NCBI RefSeq assembly: GCF_002119685.1
Contig: NZ_CP021108.1
Location: 3,658,001-3,722,000 of the forward strand
DNA: 64,000 bases
Reading direction: 5' to 3'
Source of the DNA: Bordetella genomosp. 8
GTDB lineage: Bacteria; Pseudomonadota; Gammaproteobacteria; Burkholderiales; Burkholderiaceae_B
In this document: positions 17,868 to 26,831 of the stretch, one piece after another
Position numbering within the stretch: position 1 is the stretch's first letter
How the letters are laid out: every line of letters begins with the position of its first letter
Translations under genes and position numbers: made by a program
The notes under the pieces: generated by a model
What the model saw: only the letters and a program-made list of their open reading frames with translations
Told to the model about the DNA's origin: nothing
Databases searched by the model: none

Positions 17868-17992
17868 TTTTTATCTCCTCCGCGAGAGCCGCAAGTAAAC
17901 CACATCCGTGATCTCGTCCCGCCTCCGCTGGAACGGTGAATGGCGCCGCCCGGACGCACGACTTGCCCCGAGTGAGATTCGGCGCTAATATG

Positions 17993-18008
17993 GGAACCAT
18001 TCAGTTCC
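17993..18008. promoter_or_regulatory. Putative TetR operator (copy 1)
   Basis: GGAAC-CATTCA-GTTCC is a 5-bp inverted repeat just before the TetR gene. The same GGAAC-N6-GTTCC element lies before the MFS gene at 18657, differing only in the spacer (CAAACA). Autoregulation plus control of the MFS gene is the simplest reading. Confidence 0.7.
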
Positions 18009-18036
18009 AAATAGCGACATGATCGGTCGAACAACC

Positions 18037-18633
18037 ATGGCACCACAGACTTCCCCCGGACGCCCCCGCGAATTCGAGCTCGACGCGGCCGCGCGCGACG
18101 CGATGCATGTGTTCTGGAACCACGGCTATGAAGCCGCCTCCCTGCCCGACCTGATCGAGGGCACCGGGCTGTCGCGAGGCAGCATCTACAAGGCCTTTGG
18201 CGACAAGAAAGGCCTGCTGCTGGCCGCCCTCGATGTGTATATGGCCGACGGCCTCAAGCAAACCGCCGATCTCCTGTCCCAGCCCGGCTCGGTCAAGGAA
18301 GCCATACGTGCATCGCTGCGACGCTATGTACACCTGTCCTGCGACGCGGCCGGGCGTCGCGGCTGCTTGGTCGTGGCCATGGCCGTCGAACAGGCCGCGC
18401 ATGACGCCGATATCGCCGAACGCACGGGTCGCATGTTCCGCCGGATCCAGCAGCTCTATGCCGGCGCCATCGTTCGCGGCCAGGCGAACGGCGAAATCCG
18501 CGAAGGCGACGAGCAGGCCATGGCGCGTTTCCTGGTTTGCCAGATACAAGGAATGCGCGTGCTCGGAAAGACCGGCGCGTCGGAAAGCGAGATGACCGAA
18601 ATCATCGAAAACGCGATGCTCGTCCTCAACTGA
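18037..18633 (+). CDS. TetR-family transcriptional regulator
   Basis: This 198-residue protein opens with the basic arm and first helix (GRPREFELDAAARDAMHVFW) and the recognition helix region GTGLSRGSIYKAFGDKKGLL, typical of TetR proteins that control efflux genes. The C-terminal domain resembles TetR_C_16-like helical domains. An ATG six codons upstream (18019) is also possible. It lies 53 bp before the MFS gene on the same strand, with matching GGAAC-N6-GTTCC sites before both genes, so it most likely represses both. Confidence 0.92.
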   Translation: MAPQTSPGRPREFELDAAARDAMHVFWNHGYEAASLPDLIEGTGLSRGSIYKAFGDKKGLLLAALDVYMADGLKQTADLLSQPGSVKEAIRASLRRYVHLSCDAAGRRGCLVVAMAVEQAAHDADIAERTGRMFRRIQQLYAGAIVRGQANGEIREGDEQAMARFLVCQIQGMRVLGKTGASESEMTEIIENAMLVLN

Positions 18634-18656
18634 CCTCAATTTTTTTTACCCATTTT

Positions 18657-18672
18657 GGAACCAAACAGTTCC
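18657..18672. promoter_or_regulatory. Putative TetR operator (copy 2)
   Basis: GGAAC-CAAACA-GTTCC is embedded in a longer near-palindrome (TTTT on the left, TAAAA on the right), 14 bp before the MFS start. It matches copy 1 at 17993 in both arms. Confidence 0.7.
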
Positions 18673-18686
18673 TAAAAAAGGCGCTT

Positions 18687-20171
18687 ATGTCACCACAACA
18701 CCTACCCCCCAACCATGATCGCCGCTGGGCAATGTTCGCGGTCCTGCTGGTCGGTTCCTTCCTGCCGCCGCTGGACTTCTTCATCGTCAATGTCGCCCTT
18801 CCCTCGATACAGGCGGACCTCGGAACGTCATCGTCCGCCGAGCAGTTGGTGATTTCTTCCTACGCCGCGCTTTATGCCGTCACGCTGATCACCGGCGGAC
18901 GCCTGGGCGATCTGTACGGCCGCGGCCGCATGTTCTTCCTGGGATTGACCGGCTTCGCGGCTGCGTCGGTGCTGTGCGGCTTCGCCTGGTCTCCCTGGTC
19001 GCTGGTCGCCGGACGGGCCTTGCAGGGCGTGACCGCGGCAATCATGGCGCCGCAGGCGCTTGCCTCGGTCCAGGCGATCTTTCCCGAACGGGAAAAACCG
19101 CTCGCGCTCAGCCTCTACGGTGCCGTCTTCGGCCTGGCGTCCGTCATCGGACAGGCGCTGGGCGGCATACTGATTTCACTGAACCTGTTCGGCCTGGGAT
19201 GGCGTGCGATCTTCCTGGTGAATCTGCCGGTGGCGGTGCTGGTCATCCTGTTCGGCATCCGGGTCTTGAAGGAAACACGTGCGCCCCACGCCAGCAAGCT
19301 CGACCCCGTGGGCATTCTGCTGTCCATGGCCACGCTGGGCGCGCTGATCGTACCGCTGGTGGAAGGCCGAGAGGCAGGCTGGCCTTTGTGGTCCTGGGTG
19401 TCGCTGGTCGCCGCGCCCATGCTGGCATGGCTGTTCTGGCGTTATGAGGCCCGGCTTGCTCGTCAAGGCGGCTCTCCCCTGCTGGACCCCACGGCGCTGC
19501 GGGCGCCGGGCCTGGGCCGGGCCCTGGTGATCGCCTTGCTCTTCTACTCGATCGCCGCCTTCTTCCTGCTGTTATCGGTGTACCTGCAGAATGCGCTGCA
19601 TGTGGACGCGCTGGACGCGGGGCTGGTGTTCCTGCCGTTCGGCGCGGGGTTCCTGCTCGGTCCGCTGGCCACGCCGTCCTTCAGGCGCGTTCTGGGCGAC
19701 TGGGTCAACCCCATCGGATTGGGGCTGGAGGCCGCCGGCTTCGTCGCGCTCGCCGTGTTGGTCGTCGGCACACCCACCGGGATGGCGCCCGCCTCCGTAC
19801 TGCTGGGCGCCATTCTCTTCGCCATCGGCTTCGGACAAGGGCTCGGCATGCCGACGCTCATGCGCCTGGTGACGAGCCGGGTGGCCCCGGCTTACTCCGG
19901 CATGATCGCCGGCATCGCGAGCTCGACCCTGCAGGTCAGCACGGCGCTCAGCGTGGCCGTGATCGGCGGGGTCTTCTACACCGTCCTGGGTTCGCGGCAC
20001 GATCCCGCGAGCATTACTCATGCCTTCCTGATCGCGATTCTTTGCATCGCGGTCTGCCTGGGCGCGGGCTCGATATTGGGCACCACATTCGCTCGGCGCA
20101 GCGGCGCGACGGCAGATGCGCCGAGCCGGGCAGGCCGCGCCATTTCGGGAGCCTACACCAATGAACGCTGA
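18687..20171 (+). CDS. MFS multidrug efflux transporter (DHA2 / EmrB-QacA type)
   Basis: This 494-residue protein is consistent with 14 membrane helices. Helix 1 carries PPLDFFIVNVALPSIQADLG, the DHA2 motif D1 with the membrane-embedded Asp, followed by the motif-A loop GGRLGDLYGRGRMFFLG and motif C in FGLASVIGQALGGILI. It would export cationic or aromatic drugs by proton antiport. The ATG at 18687 is the first after the operator. Its stop overlaps the following EthD gene by 11 nt, so the two are coupled, and a TetR gene with a matching operator precedes it. Confidence 0.92.
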   Translation: MSPQHLPPNHDRRWAMFAVLLVGSFLPPLDFFIVNVALPSIQADLGTSSSAEQLVISSYAALYAVTLITGGRLGDLYGRGRMFFLGLTGFAAASVLCGFAWSPWSLVAGRALQGVTAAIMAPQALASVQAIFPEREKPLALSLYGAVFGLASVIGQALGGILISLNLFGLGWRAIFLVNLPVAVLVILFGIRVLKETRAPHASKLDPVGILLSMATLGALIVPLVEGREAGWPLWSWVSLVAAPMLAWLFWRYEARLARQGGSPLLDPTALRAPGLGRALVIALLFYSIAAFFLLLSVYLQNALHVDALDAGLVFLPFGAGFLLGPLATPSFRRVLGDWVNPIGLGLEAAGFVALAVLVVGTPTGMAPASVLLGAILFAIGFGQGLGMPTLMRLVTSRVAPAYSGMIAGIASSTLQVSTALSVAVIGGVFYTVLGSRHDPASITHAFLIAILCIAVCLGAGSILGTTFARRSGATADAPSRAGRAISGAYTNER

Positions 20172-20478
20172 AAACACCCCCGTCGTCGTCTATGTCTATT
20201 ATCGGGGTACGCCGCAAACCCGCTTCGACCGCCATTACTACATCCAGCATCACCTGCCCCTGGTCATGAAGTCATGGCAGCGGCACGGATTGATCAGTGC
20301 AAGCGCCTTCTATCCCGCCGTGGCGCACAGCGGCACCCTGGCCATCTGCGAATGCGTCTTCGAAAACGAAGCGGCCATGGAGGCCTCCTTCAATTCGCCG
20401 GAATCACCCGAAGTGATGGCGGACGTCCAGCGTTATACCGACGCGACACCGCTGCGCGTGCGCGCGGTGGCGCTCTAG
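20161..20478 (+). CDS. EthD-family protein
   Basis: This 105-residue ferredoxin-like alpha-beta barrel protein has the EthD signature near the N-terminus (GTPQTRFDRHYYIQHHLPLV, with the conserved HH-PL pattern). EthD-type proteins are small dimers that accompany degradation of ethers or other organics, often with unknown catalytic role. It starts 11 nt before the MFS stop and ends in a stop overlapping that of the DMT gene on the other strand. It is therefore the last gene of the TetR/MFS unit and probably handles the same compound. Confidence 0.88.
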   Translation: MNAENTPVVVYVYYRGTPQTRFDRHYYIQHHLPLVMKSWQRHGLISASAFYPAVAHSGTLAICECVFENEAAMEASFNSPESPEVMADVQRYTDATPLRVRAVAL

Positions 20479-21416
20479 GCTCGGCCGCCGGGTTCGGGAA
20501 TATGCGCCGGCGCGCGCTCCGCGAACCAGATCGCGACCGCGATTGCCGCGACGCCCGTCAGCTGCATCCCGCTAAGGCGTTGGCCCAGCAAGATCCAGTC
20601 GATCACGATCGCGACCGCGGGATACACGAACTGGAACAAGGCGATGCGGTCCGTCTTCAGACGCGCCATGCCGCTATACATGAGCGTATACGCCAGCCCG
20701 GTGTGGATGATTCCCAGCCCGGCGAGCCATGCCCACGGCTCGCCCCACTCCGGCCAGCCATGCTGGGCCGGCCAGACCCATAGCGTGACGGCGCCGATGG
20801 CGCACTGCCACCACGCCAGGACGCCCGCCGGCAGACCGATCAACCGGCGCGCGATGATGGTCACGCATGCCATGCAGAACCCGGCCACCAGGCACAAGGC
20901 CACGGCGACCCAATACGCCTGATCATCGATGCCGGCCGTCGGATGCTCGGCGATACCCGCCGCCAGCACCAGGCCGATCATCGCCGCGCCAGCCGCGGCC
21001 ATGCGGCGCTTGCCTGGCGATTCCTTCAGGCATAAAGCGCCCAATAGCAGCGCCCATATCGGATGCATATTGCATAGCACGATCGCCACGCCTGCCGACA
21101 GCTGGTCGATGGCGGTGAAGAACAGGCTCCAGCTGAAGACCATCAAGGAGGCGGCGGCAAGTATCCAAGCGACGGTCATGCGGGTCGGCAGCAGATGGCG
21201 GGCGCGCCCGCGCATCACCATCCACGCAGTCATTCCGGCCAGTCCAAACGCGCAGCGGAACCACGTTTCCGTCAGGGGATCGGCCCGGGCCTCGTTTACG
21301 AAGACGCCGATCGTCCCGAGCAGCGCATTCCCGAGTACGAAGAGTTGCGCACCCGACCAGGTTCGGGGCGCCGCAAGGCCCGCGCTGGTCTCCACTATCC
21401 GCTGGTTCGTGTTCAT
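20475..21416 (-). CDS. DMT-superfamily permease (EamA domains)
   Basis: This 313-residue membrane protein is consistent with ten helices in two EamA repeats. The first repeat has FVNEARADPLTETWFRCAFG and the second LAGLGIIHTGLAYTLMYSGM, with the characteristic LL.W..V....G end helices. Members export amino acids or metabolites. Its start is 82 bp from a divergent LysR gene, with a TTCGAA double site between, which suggests LysR control. It ends tail to tail with the EthD gene, the stop codons overlapping. Confidence 0.92.
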   Translation of the reverse strand: MNTNQRIVETSAGLAAPRTWSGAQLFVLGNALLGTIGVFVNEARADPLTETWFRCAFGLAGMTAWMVMRGRARHLLPTRMTVAWILAAASLMVFSWSLFFTAIDQLSAGVAIVLCNMHPIWALLLGALCLKESPGKRRMAAAGAAMIGLVLAAGIAEHPTAGIDDQAYWVAVALCLVAGFCMACVTIIARRLIGLPAGVLAWWQCAIGAVTLWVWPAQHGWPEWGEPWAWLAGLGIIHTGLAYTLMYSGMARLKTDRIALFQFVYPAVAIVIDWILLGQRLSGMQLTGVAAIAVAIWFAERAPAHIPEPGGRA

Positions 21417-21475
21417 GCCCGGTAGTTTCCATGTGCCTGGAACCTATGGAAAGCGCATAATTCGCAGTTCAACCA

Positions 21476-21488
21476 TTCGAAATTCGAA
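21476..21488. promoter_or_regulatory. Putative LysR binding site
   Basis: TTCGAA-A-TTCGAA, two hexameric palindromes one base apart, lies 10 bp before the LysR start and 60 bp before the DMT start. It is suited to control in both directions. Confidence 0.5.
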
Positions 21489-21498
21489 AGTATCGAAC

Positions 21499-22368
21499 AT
21501 GGATCAGCGCAATCTGCAGACGGACTGGCTGCGATGCTTCGTGGCCGTGGTCGACGCCGGATCGTTGTCGAGCGCGGCGACCGAAGTCCACCGGTCGCAG
21601 TCGGCTGTAAGCATGCAACTGAAAAAGCTGGAAAGCGCCCTGGGGCTGCGGCTCATCGATCGTGGCTCCCGCAAGCTGGAGCTCACGCCGGACGGCCAGA
21701 CGCTGCTCAGCTATGCTCGCCGCATACTGGACCTGCACGCGGAAGCGCATATCGCCCTGCAAGGAGAGCAGCTCACCGGCCAGGTCAGGCTCGGCGTACC
21801 CGACGACTATGCCGAAAGATACCTGACACCGGTGCTGCGGCGATACGCGCCGCAACACAGCGGCGTGGAAATCGAGCTGGTCTGCGAGCAATCGACCTCC
21901 CTGATTCCGCGCATCGCAGGCGGCGAGCTGGATATCGCCTTGGTGTCGCGCGATCACGGACGACGGGGGACACTGCTATTCCACGAACCCATGGTCTGGG
22001 TGGGCGCTCCCCAATTCGAGTTGTGGCGCCGCGACCCCATGCCGATCGCCGTCTACGAAAGCGCAAGTCTCGCGCGGCGCAGCGCGATCCAGTCGCTCGC
22101 GCAGCAGGGACGGCGGTACAAAGTCGTCTACAACAGTTCCAGCCTTGCAGGGCAGATTGCCGCGGTCGAAAGCGGACTCGCCGTGGCGGCGCTGACTCAA
22201 TGCAGCGCCCCCAAGCATCTGCGCATCCTGGGGCGCGACGAAAACCTGGGCCCGCTCGAACCGATGGAAGTGGCGGTCTACAGGAGCCGCGAATCGCGCG
22301 CTTCAAAGGCCGTCGACAGCTTGCAGGCGCTGCTGGTCAGGACATTGCGGCAGTCCGCGCCGGCCTGA
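21499..22368 (+). CDS. LysR-family transcriptional regulator
   Basis: This 289-residue protein has its winged helix at residues 5-64 (WLRCFVAVVDAGSLSSAATE, then SAVSMQLKKLESALGLRLID). The effector domain begins near residue 93 (QVRLGVPDDYAERYLTPVLR). The effector part has the PDDYA motif seen in LrhA-like regulators. The ATG at 21499 is preferred: the long open frame before it covers the divergent gene. The divergent DMT exporter is the obvious target. Confidence 0.92.
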   Translation: MDQRNLQTDWLRCFVAVVDAGSLSSAATEVHRSQSAVSMQLKKLESALGLRLIDRGSRKLELTPDGQTLLSYARRILDLHAEAHIALQGEQLTGQVRLGVPDDYAERYLTPVLRRYAPQHSGVEIELVCEQSTSLIPRIAGGELDIALVSRDHGRRGTLLFHEPMVWVGAPQFELWRRDPMPIAVYESASLARRSAIQSLAQQGRRYKVVYNSSSLAGQIAAVESGLAVAALTQCSAPKHLRILGRDENLGPLEPMEVAVYRSRESRASKAVDSLQALLVRTLRQSAPA

Positions 22369-22371
22369 GCC

Positions 22372-23337
22372 TCACCGTAGACACCCCTGCCCTTGGAGCG
22401 TCGCTTCGATCGCTTCGTCGAGCGGCGTGCGCGGTTCACGACCGAGCATAGCCACGAGCCGGGCATTATCCATACGCAGTGGCGTGCGCCACAGATAACG
22501 CAGCTCCTTCACTTCGCGGAATGTTTCGTTGAACGGCGCCCCCAGCGTAAACAGCCACCAGGGAAGGCTGGCAACACTCGGCTCCCGGCCTGTGCGCTTC
22601 GCCACCACCCGCTTGATGGCAGCGGCGAACTGCGTGCCGTCCTCGTCCCAGTGCCCGCCCATATGAAAGCGTGCGAAGGCATCGAGCGCATCGCGCCGCT
22701 CCAACAGTTCGACCATGGCGCGCGCCACATCGGGCAGATACGACCACTGATGCCCGACGCCCGGCGTGCCAGGGTTGGTAATCTTCTTCACGGGCCGGCC
22801 CGGCTTGACCAAGGCTTGTGAAAACCAGTTGCTGCCCGACCTTGGCCCGAAGAAATCTCCCGCACGCACAATCAAGCCGCGCGCACCCGACTGGGTCGCA
22901 CGTTGGATGCGCGCCTCCATCTCGACGCGTATCGCGCCTTTTCGTGTCGCCGGATGCTGCGGCGAGTGCTCATTCAACAATGGAAATGCATCGGGCCCGA
23001 AGTTGTACACGGTACCCGGCAAGGCGATGGTCGCCCGCTCGGCCTGCGCCGCCGCGATGGTGTTGTCCATCATGGGCAGCACGAGTTCGGCCCAACGCCT
23101 GTACCCCGGTGGATTCACCGCGTGCACGATCACCGACACGCCCTCGGCGGCACGCATAACGTCATCGCGCTTCATCGCATCGCCGGCGATCCACTCGATA
23201 CCTCGCTCCGCGTCGCCCCTGGACTGGTTGCGACGCAAGCCGCGTACGTCCCACCCCACATCCCGCAATTGCCGTGCGACCTCGCCGCCGATGCCGCCCG
23301 TCGCGCCCAAGACCAGAACACGCTTGCCATCGGTCAT
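22372..23337 (-). CDS. NAD(P)-binding atypical SDR / epimerase-like protein
   Basis: This 321-residue Rossmann protein has the extended/atypical SDR loop VLVLGATGGIGGEVARQL, then Arg-rich RGLRRNQSRGD after strand 2 (NADP preference), VIVHAVNPPGYR and a C-terminal substrate domain. The classical YxxxK is not obvious, which is usual in NAD(P)H-binding NmrA/epimerase-like proteins that modify or sense nucleotides and small ligands. It lies two bases downstream of the GNAT gene and is co-transcribed with it. The substrate is unknown. Confidence 0.88.
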   Translation of the reverse strand: MTDGKRVLVLGATGGIGGEVARQLRDVGWDVRGLRRNQSRGDAERGIEWIAGDAMKRDDVMRAAEGVSVIVHAVNPPGYRRWAELVLPMMDNTIAAAQAERATIALPGTVYNFGPDAFPLLNEHSPQHPATRKGAIRVEMEARIQRATQSGARGLIVRAGDFFGPRSGSNWFSQALVKPGRPVKKITNPGTPGVGHQWSYLPDVARAMVELLERRDALDAFARFHMGGHWDEDGTQFAAAIKRVVAKRTGREPSVASLPWWLFTLGAPFNETFREVKELRYLWRTPLRMDNARLVAMLGREPRTPLDEAIEATLQGQGCLR

Positions 23338-23339
23338 GG

Positions 23340-23888
23340 CTAGGCCCGTCCCTGCGTGGCTTGCGTCGATCGCAGCATCTTGCGCAGGGTGACCAGCGTC
23401 AGGTCGTCCCGCAACGGCACGCCGACGCTGGGGTCGTCGTACGGGAAAGCCTCGATTTCGCCGGTTCGTTCATAACCTCGCCGCTCGTACCAGGCGATCA
23501 GGCTATCCCGAACGTTGATGACCGATATCTTCACGCAAACCGCGCCCTGCGCGCCAACAAAGGATTCGGCGGCGGCCATGAGCGACTTGCCTATGCCAGC
23601 GGCCTGGCAGGCCGGGCTGACCGCCAACATCGACAGATACCACTCGTCCTTATCCATTGGGCGGACCGCGACACACCCTTGAATCCGATGCGAGTCCGGG
23701 TCTCTGGCGATCAGGATGGTCGTCTGCCCTTCCTGGATCATCCTGGCGAGCGCGGCCTGGTCGACGCGCCGTCCCTGTATCAGTCCCGCCTCGGTCGTCC
23801 AACCGCCGGACGAAACGCCGCGATATGCCTGATTGACAAGGTCGGCTAGGCCGTCGGCATCGTCCAGGGTAGAAATCGTCAGTCGCAT
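23340..23888 (-). CDS. GNAT-family N-acetyltransferase
   Basis: This 182-residue protein has the GNAT core: acceptor-site strand KDEWYLSMLAVSP followed by the acetyl-CoA pyrophosphate loop ACQAAGIGKSLMAAAES (Q-x-x-G-x-G) and the helix and strand CVKISVINVRDSLIAWYERRGYE, ending GEIEAFPYDD. It would transfer an acetyl group from acetyl-CoA to an amine. It is the first gene of a two-gene unit with the NAD(P)-binding protein, transcribed from the AT-rich gap at 23.9-24.2 kb. The acceptor is unknown. Confidence 0.92.
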   Translation of the reverse strand: MRLTISTLDDADGLADLVNQAYRGVSSGGWTTEAGLIQGRRVDQAALARMIQEGQTTILIARDPDSHRIQGCVAVRPMDKDEWYLSMLAVSPACQAAGIGKSLMAAAESFVGAQGAVCVKISVINVRDSLIAWYERRGYERTGEIEAFPYDDPSVGVPLRDDLTLVTLRKMLRSTQATQGRA

Positions 23889-24177
23889 GCAACTCCTCGT
23901 CGGCTTGCCGTTCTTCGAACGATTATGCCCTTGCGACCGCGCTGAACATAAACTTCACCAAAATTTTAACCAGGCGCCGGGCGCTTATGGTCAGCCGCTT
24001 CGCCCAGGCCCATGGGGCGCATAGAACGCACGGCGCCCGCGCACTTTCTAAAAACAGAAAATTATCCCTCAATAAACAATCTTTATTTCTTTTCTCGCAA
24101 ACCTCACACTGGCGCCCAGCCGAGCCAACAGGCGGCGAAACCAAAGGACCGAACCATGGTTCTCTCCAGGAGCGCAA
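23889..24177. other. AT-rich divergent intergenic region
   Basis: This 289-bp gap between the GNAT and aldo/keto reductase genes is clearly richer in A/T than its surroundings, especially 23945-23975 and 24045-24105. It must hold both promoters, but I see no convincing paired -35/-10 or palindrome. Confidence 0.5.
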
Positions 24178-25239
24178 ATGAAATACCAAACCTTGGGCAA
24201 TACCGGTTTGCTCGTGTCGCGGCTTTGCCTGGGCACGATGACCTTCAGCGGCGGCAGCGGCGTATACCAGCATATCGGCAGCGTCGACCAGGCCGGCGCC
24301 GATGAACTCGTGAAGGCCAGTATCGACGCGGGAATCAACTTCTTCGATACCGCCGACGTCTATTCGGGCGGTGAAAGCGAAAGCACGCTCGGCCAGTCCT
24401 TCAGGAACCTGGGCATCCCGCGCAAGGATTATGTGCTGGCCACAAAGGTCTACAGCCGCATGGGTCCCGGCCGCAACGACGTCGGCGCGTCGCGCGGCCA
24501 CATCATGGATGCCGTCGACGCCAGCCTCAAGCGCTTGCAGACCGACCACATCGATCTCTATCAGGTCCATGCAACGGACACCCTGACCCCGGCCGAGGAA
24601 ACGCTGCGCGCGCTGGACGACCTGATCCGCCAGGGCAAAGTCCGCTACATCGGCGTGTCGAACTGGCAGGCTTGGCGCATCGCGACCGCGCTTGGAATCT
24701 CGGCCCGCCTGAACCTGGCGCGTTTCAACACGCTGCAAGCCTATTACTCGATCGCAGGCCGCGACCTGGAGCGTGAATTGGGTCCGTTGCTGGAAGAGGA
24801 GAAGATGGGCCTGCTGGTCTGGAGCCCCTTGGCCGGAGGCTTGTTGTCCGGAAAATTCAGCCGCGACAACCAATCGCCGGAAGGCTCGCGTCGCACGGGA
24901 TTCGATTTTCCCATCGTCGACAAGGAACGCGCATGGAATGTCATCGACGTGATGCGGCCCATCGCCGAAGCCCACGGCTGCAGCCCCGCACGGATTGCGC
25001 TGGCGTGGCTGCTCTCCAAGCCTGTCGTCACGTCGGTGTTGGTGGGCGCCAAGCGCCTCAGCCAGTTGCAAGACAACATCGCCGCGGTCGATATCACGTT
25101 GAGCGAAGAGGAAATCCGGCAACTGGATGCGGTCAGCGAGTTGCCCCCGGAATACCCGGGCTGGATGCTCGCCACCCAGGGCGCCGATCGTCTCGGCCCC
25201 GTCGATCTTTGGGGCGGCAAGATGGCGTCCGCCTCCTAG
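24178..25239 (+). CDS. Aldo/keto reductase
   Basis: This 353-residue (beta/alpha)8-barrel, NADPH-dependent carbonyl reductase has the catalytic tetrad Asp57 and Tyr62 (FFDTADVYSGG), Lys90 (LATKVY) and His131 (LYQVHATD). The cofactor-binding end includes SVLVGAKRLSQLQDNI. Length and the RMGPGRNDVGASRGHIMDAV segment place it with the larger bacterial AKRs that act on aldehydes or ketosugars. CAGGAG precedes the ATG. It is convergent with a LysR gene whose end overlaps its stop by 4 nt. No divergent regulator is adjacent, so control cannot be read. Confidence 0.93.
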   Translation: MKYQTLGNTGLLVSRLCLGTMTFSGGSGVYQHIGSVDQAGADELVKASIDAGINFFDTADVYSGGESESTLGQSFRNLGIPRKDYVLATKVYSRMGPGRNDVGASRGHIMDAVDASLKRLQTDHIDLYQVHATDTLTPAEETLRALDDLIRQGKVRYIGVSNWQAWRIATALGISARLNLARFNTLQAYYSIAGRDLERELGPLLEEEKMGLLVWSPLAGGLLSGKFSRDNQSPEGSRRTGFDFPIVDKERAWNVIDVMRPIAEAHGCSPARIALAWLLSKPVVTSVLVGAKRLSQLQDNIAAVDITLSEEEIRQLDAVSELPPEYPGWMLATQGADRLGPVDLWGGKMASAS

Positions 25240-26123
25240 CGGGCCACGGCGAGCCGGGGGTTGGCGTTCACCACCTGATCGGCCAGGAAATCGGCCACTG
25301 CCCGTATGCGCGCCGATGCCGCCAGGTCGGCATGGGTGACCAGCCATAACTCGTTGCTGAACACCTGCTCCGGCGGGACGACGCGCACGAAGTCGTCGTC
25401 CACGGCCAGGAAATCAGGAATGACGGCCAATCCCAGGCCGGCCCGGACCGCCGCGATCTGGGCGGGCAGGCTGCTGGTGATCAGCGCGATCCGGCAGGCC
25501 GGATGCTCGCGCGCCAGCCAGGCCGCCGCGGGCAGGTGCGCATGGCTCTCGTCCCAGGCAATGAAGTGGCGTCCCGCCAGCGGCTCGCCTTCGACAGGCG
25601 GATGGTCGTCCAGGTATCCGCGACTACCGTATACCGAATAGGTCATGTGGCCAACGCGCCTGACTTTCAGGTTGCCACGTGCGGGACGGATCACGCGCAA
25701 GGCAATATCCGCCTCCCGGCGACCGAGTTCGGCGGTGACCGTGCTGGTAATGATCTCGATGCAGATGCCGGGATATCGCGCCTTGAAGGCGGGCATGGCC
25801 GGGATGATGAGATCGGTCGCAAGGTTCTCCGACGTCGCCAGCCTGACCGTGCCCACAGGCATCTTGTCGATGCCCGCCGCCCCGCGCTCCAGTGCCATGA
25901 CGCTGTCTTCGACCTGTTCGGCGTGCCTCAACACCTCGCGCCCCTCATCGGTCAGCAGATAGCCGGTCTGACTCCTGGCGAACAGAACGATCCCCAGGCT
26001 CGATTCCAACTCCCCGATGCGACGGCTGACCGTGGACTGGCTGACGTCCAGTTCGCCCGCTGCCTGCGTCAGGCTTCCGCTGCGGGCCACGCATAAGAAG
26101 TACCTCAGATCATTCCAGTCCAT
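25236..26123 (-). CDS. LysR-family transcriptional regulator
   Basis: This 295-residue protein has its winged helix at residues 2-60 (DWNDLRYFLCVARSGSLTQA and STVSRRIGELESSLGIVLF) and a LysR effector domain after it. It resembles the group that controls aldo/keto reductase or SDR genes. The start at 26123 is chosen because MDWNDLRYF is the conserved opening; a longer frame would run into the TetR gene. It ends against the aldo/keto reductase and lies 40 bp downstream of a TetR gene on the same strand. Confidence 0.92.
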   Translation of the reverse strand: MDWNDLRYFLCVARSGSLTQAAGELDVSQSTVSRRIGELESSLGIVLFARSQTGYLLTDEGREVLRHAEQVEDSVMALERGAAGIDKMPVGTVRLATSENLATDLIIPAMPAFKARYPGICIEIITSTVTAELGRREADIALRVIRPARGNLKVRRVGHMTYSVYGSRGYLDDHPPVEGEPLAGRHFIAWDESHAHLPAAAWLAREHPACRIALITSSLPAQIAAVRAGLGLAVIPDFLAVDDDFVRVVPPEQVFSNELWLVTHADLAASARIRAVADFLADQVVNANPRLAVAR

Positions 26124-26163
26124 GTCGGGTTTGTCTATCGGAGGTGGAGTCTTCACTTTTCCT

Positions 26164-26739
26164 TCAGGCCGGCAACAACCCAGCCGCCCGATAGCCATCG
26201 ATCAACGCGTCGAACAGCTTGATGTCGGAACGGCCGCGCGCCATCAGTTGCGCGCCCGCGATTGCGGCGAATATGGCACGCGCTCTTTTCTTCGCTTCCC
26301 TGGAATTGCCCATGCCCGCTGCCACAAGCATCTTCTCAAGCCAGGCAACGTTGACGTCGGAAAACGCCTGGACTTCCGTCTTGACCAGGTCGGGCAAATC
26401 ATCGTATTCAGCGGCCATGAAGCTGCACAGGCATATGCGGTTGCCGTTCTCCAGCGACTTGCGGAATGTCTCCGGATATTTGCGCAGGCAGTCGGCCGGA
26501 TCGGGAAACCTGGTCGACAGCGCTTCGAGCGCCGCCGCCGAGTCTTCCCAATAACGCCTGGCGACGGCGGCGGCAAGGTCCGCCTTGCTCGGGAAATGAT
26601 GGTAGAGACTTGCCGCCTTGATGCCCACTTCCTCAGCCAGGCTGCGAAGGTTCAAGCCACCATAGCCATGCGCCTGCGCGATCTTTTTCGCGACCGACAG
26701 GATGCGCTCACTTGAGCTATTGTTTGCTTGAATCGCCAC
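26164..26739 (-). CDS. TetR-family transcriptional regulator
   Basis: This 191-residue protein has helix-turn-helix RSLAEEVGIKAASLYHHFPSKADL at about residues 33-56 and a helical effector domain (LCSFMAAEYDDLPDLVKTEV) resembling YxaF/AcuR-like regulators of electrophile-detoxifying genes. It lies downstream of the glutathione transferase gene on the same strand, 120 bp away. The perfect palindrome CTAACA-GT-TGTTAG upstream of that gene is a plausible operator for an autoregulated gst-tetR unit. Confidence 0.92.
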   Translation of the reverse strand: MAIQANNSSSERILSVAKKIAQAHGYGGLNLRSLAEEVGIKAASLYHHFPSKADLAAAVARRYWEDSAAALEALSTRFPDPADCLRKYPETFRKSLENGNRICLCSFMAAEYDDLPDLVKTEVQAFSDVNVAWLEKMLVAAGMGNSREAKKRARAIFAAIAGAQLMARGRSDIKLFDALIDGYRAAGLLPA

Positions 26740-26831
26740 GATTCCACCTCGACGAACGTACTGACGAAGCGCAGTATATAACCCGCTATCGCTCGCACAT
26801 TCCGTCGTCGGCAGCCTGCCCCGGTCACGTC

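Noticed and set aside
16950..17939. Plus-strand open frame of 329 codons opposite the second Bug gene
   Set aside because: Typical antisense composition with no start context; the Bug gene explains the DNA.
23923..25347. Minus-strand open frame of about 474 codons opposite the aldo/keto reductase
   Set aside because: It has no family motif and low-complexity Arg/Gly/Asp composition. The plus-strand reductase on the same DNA has its full catalytic tetrad, so this is an antisense shadow of high-GC codon use.
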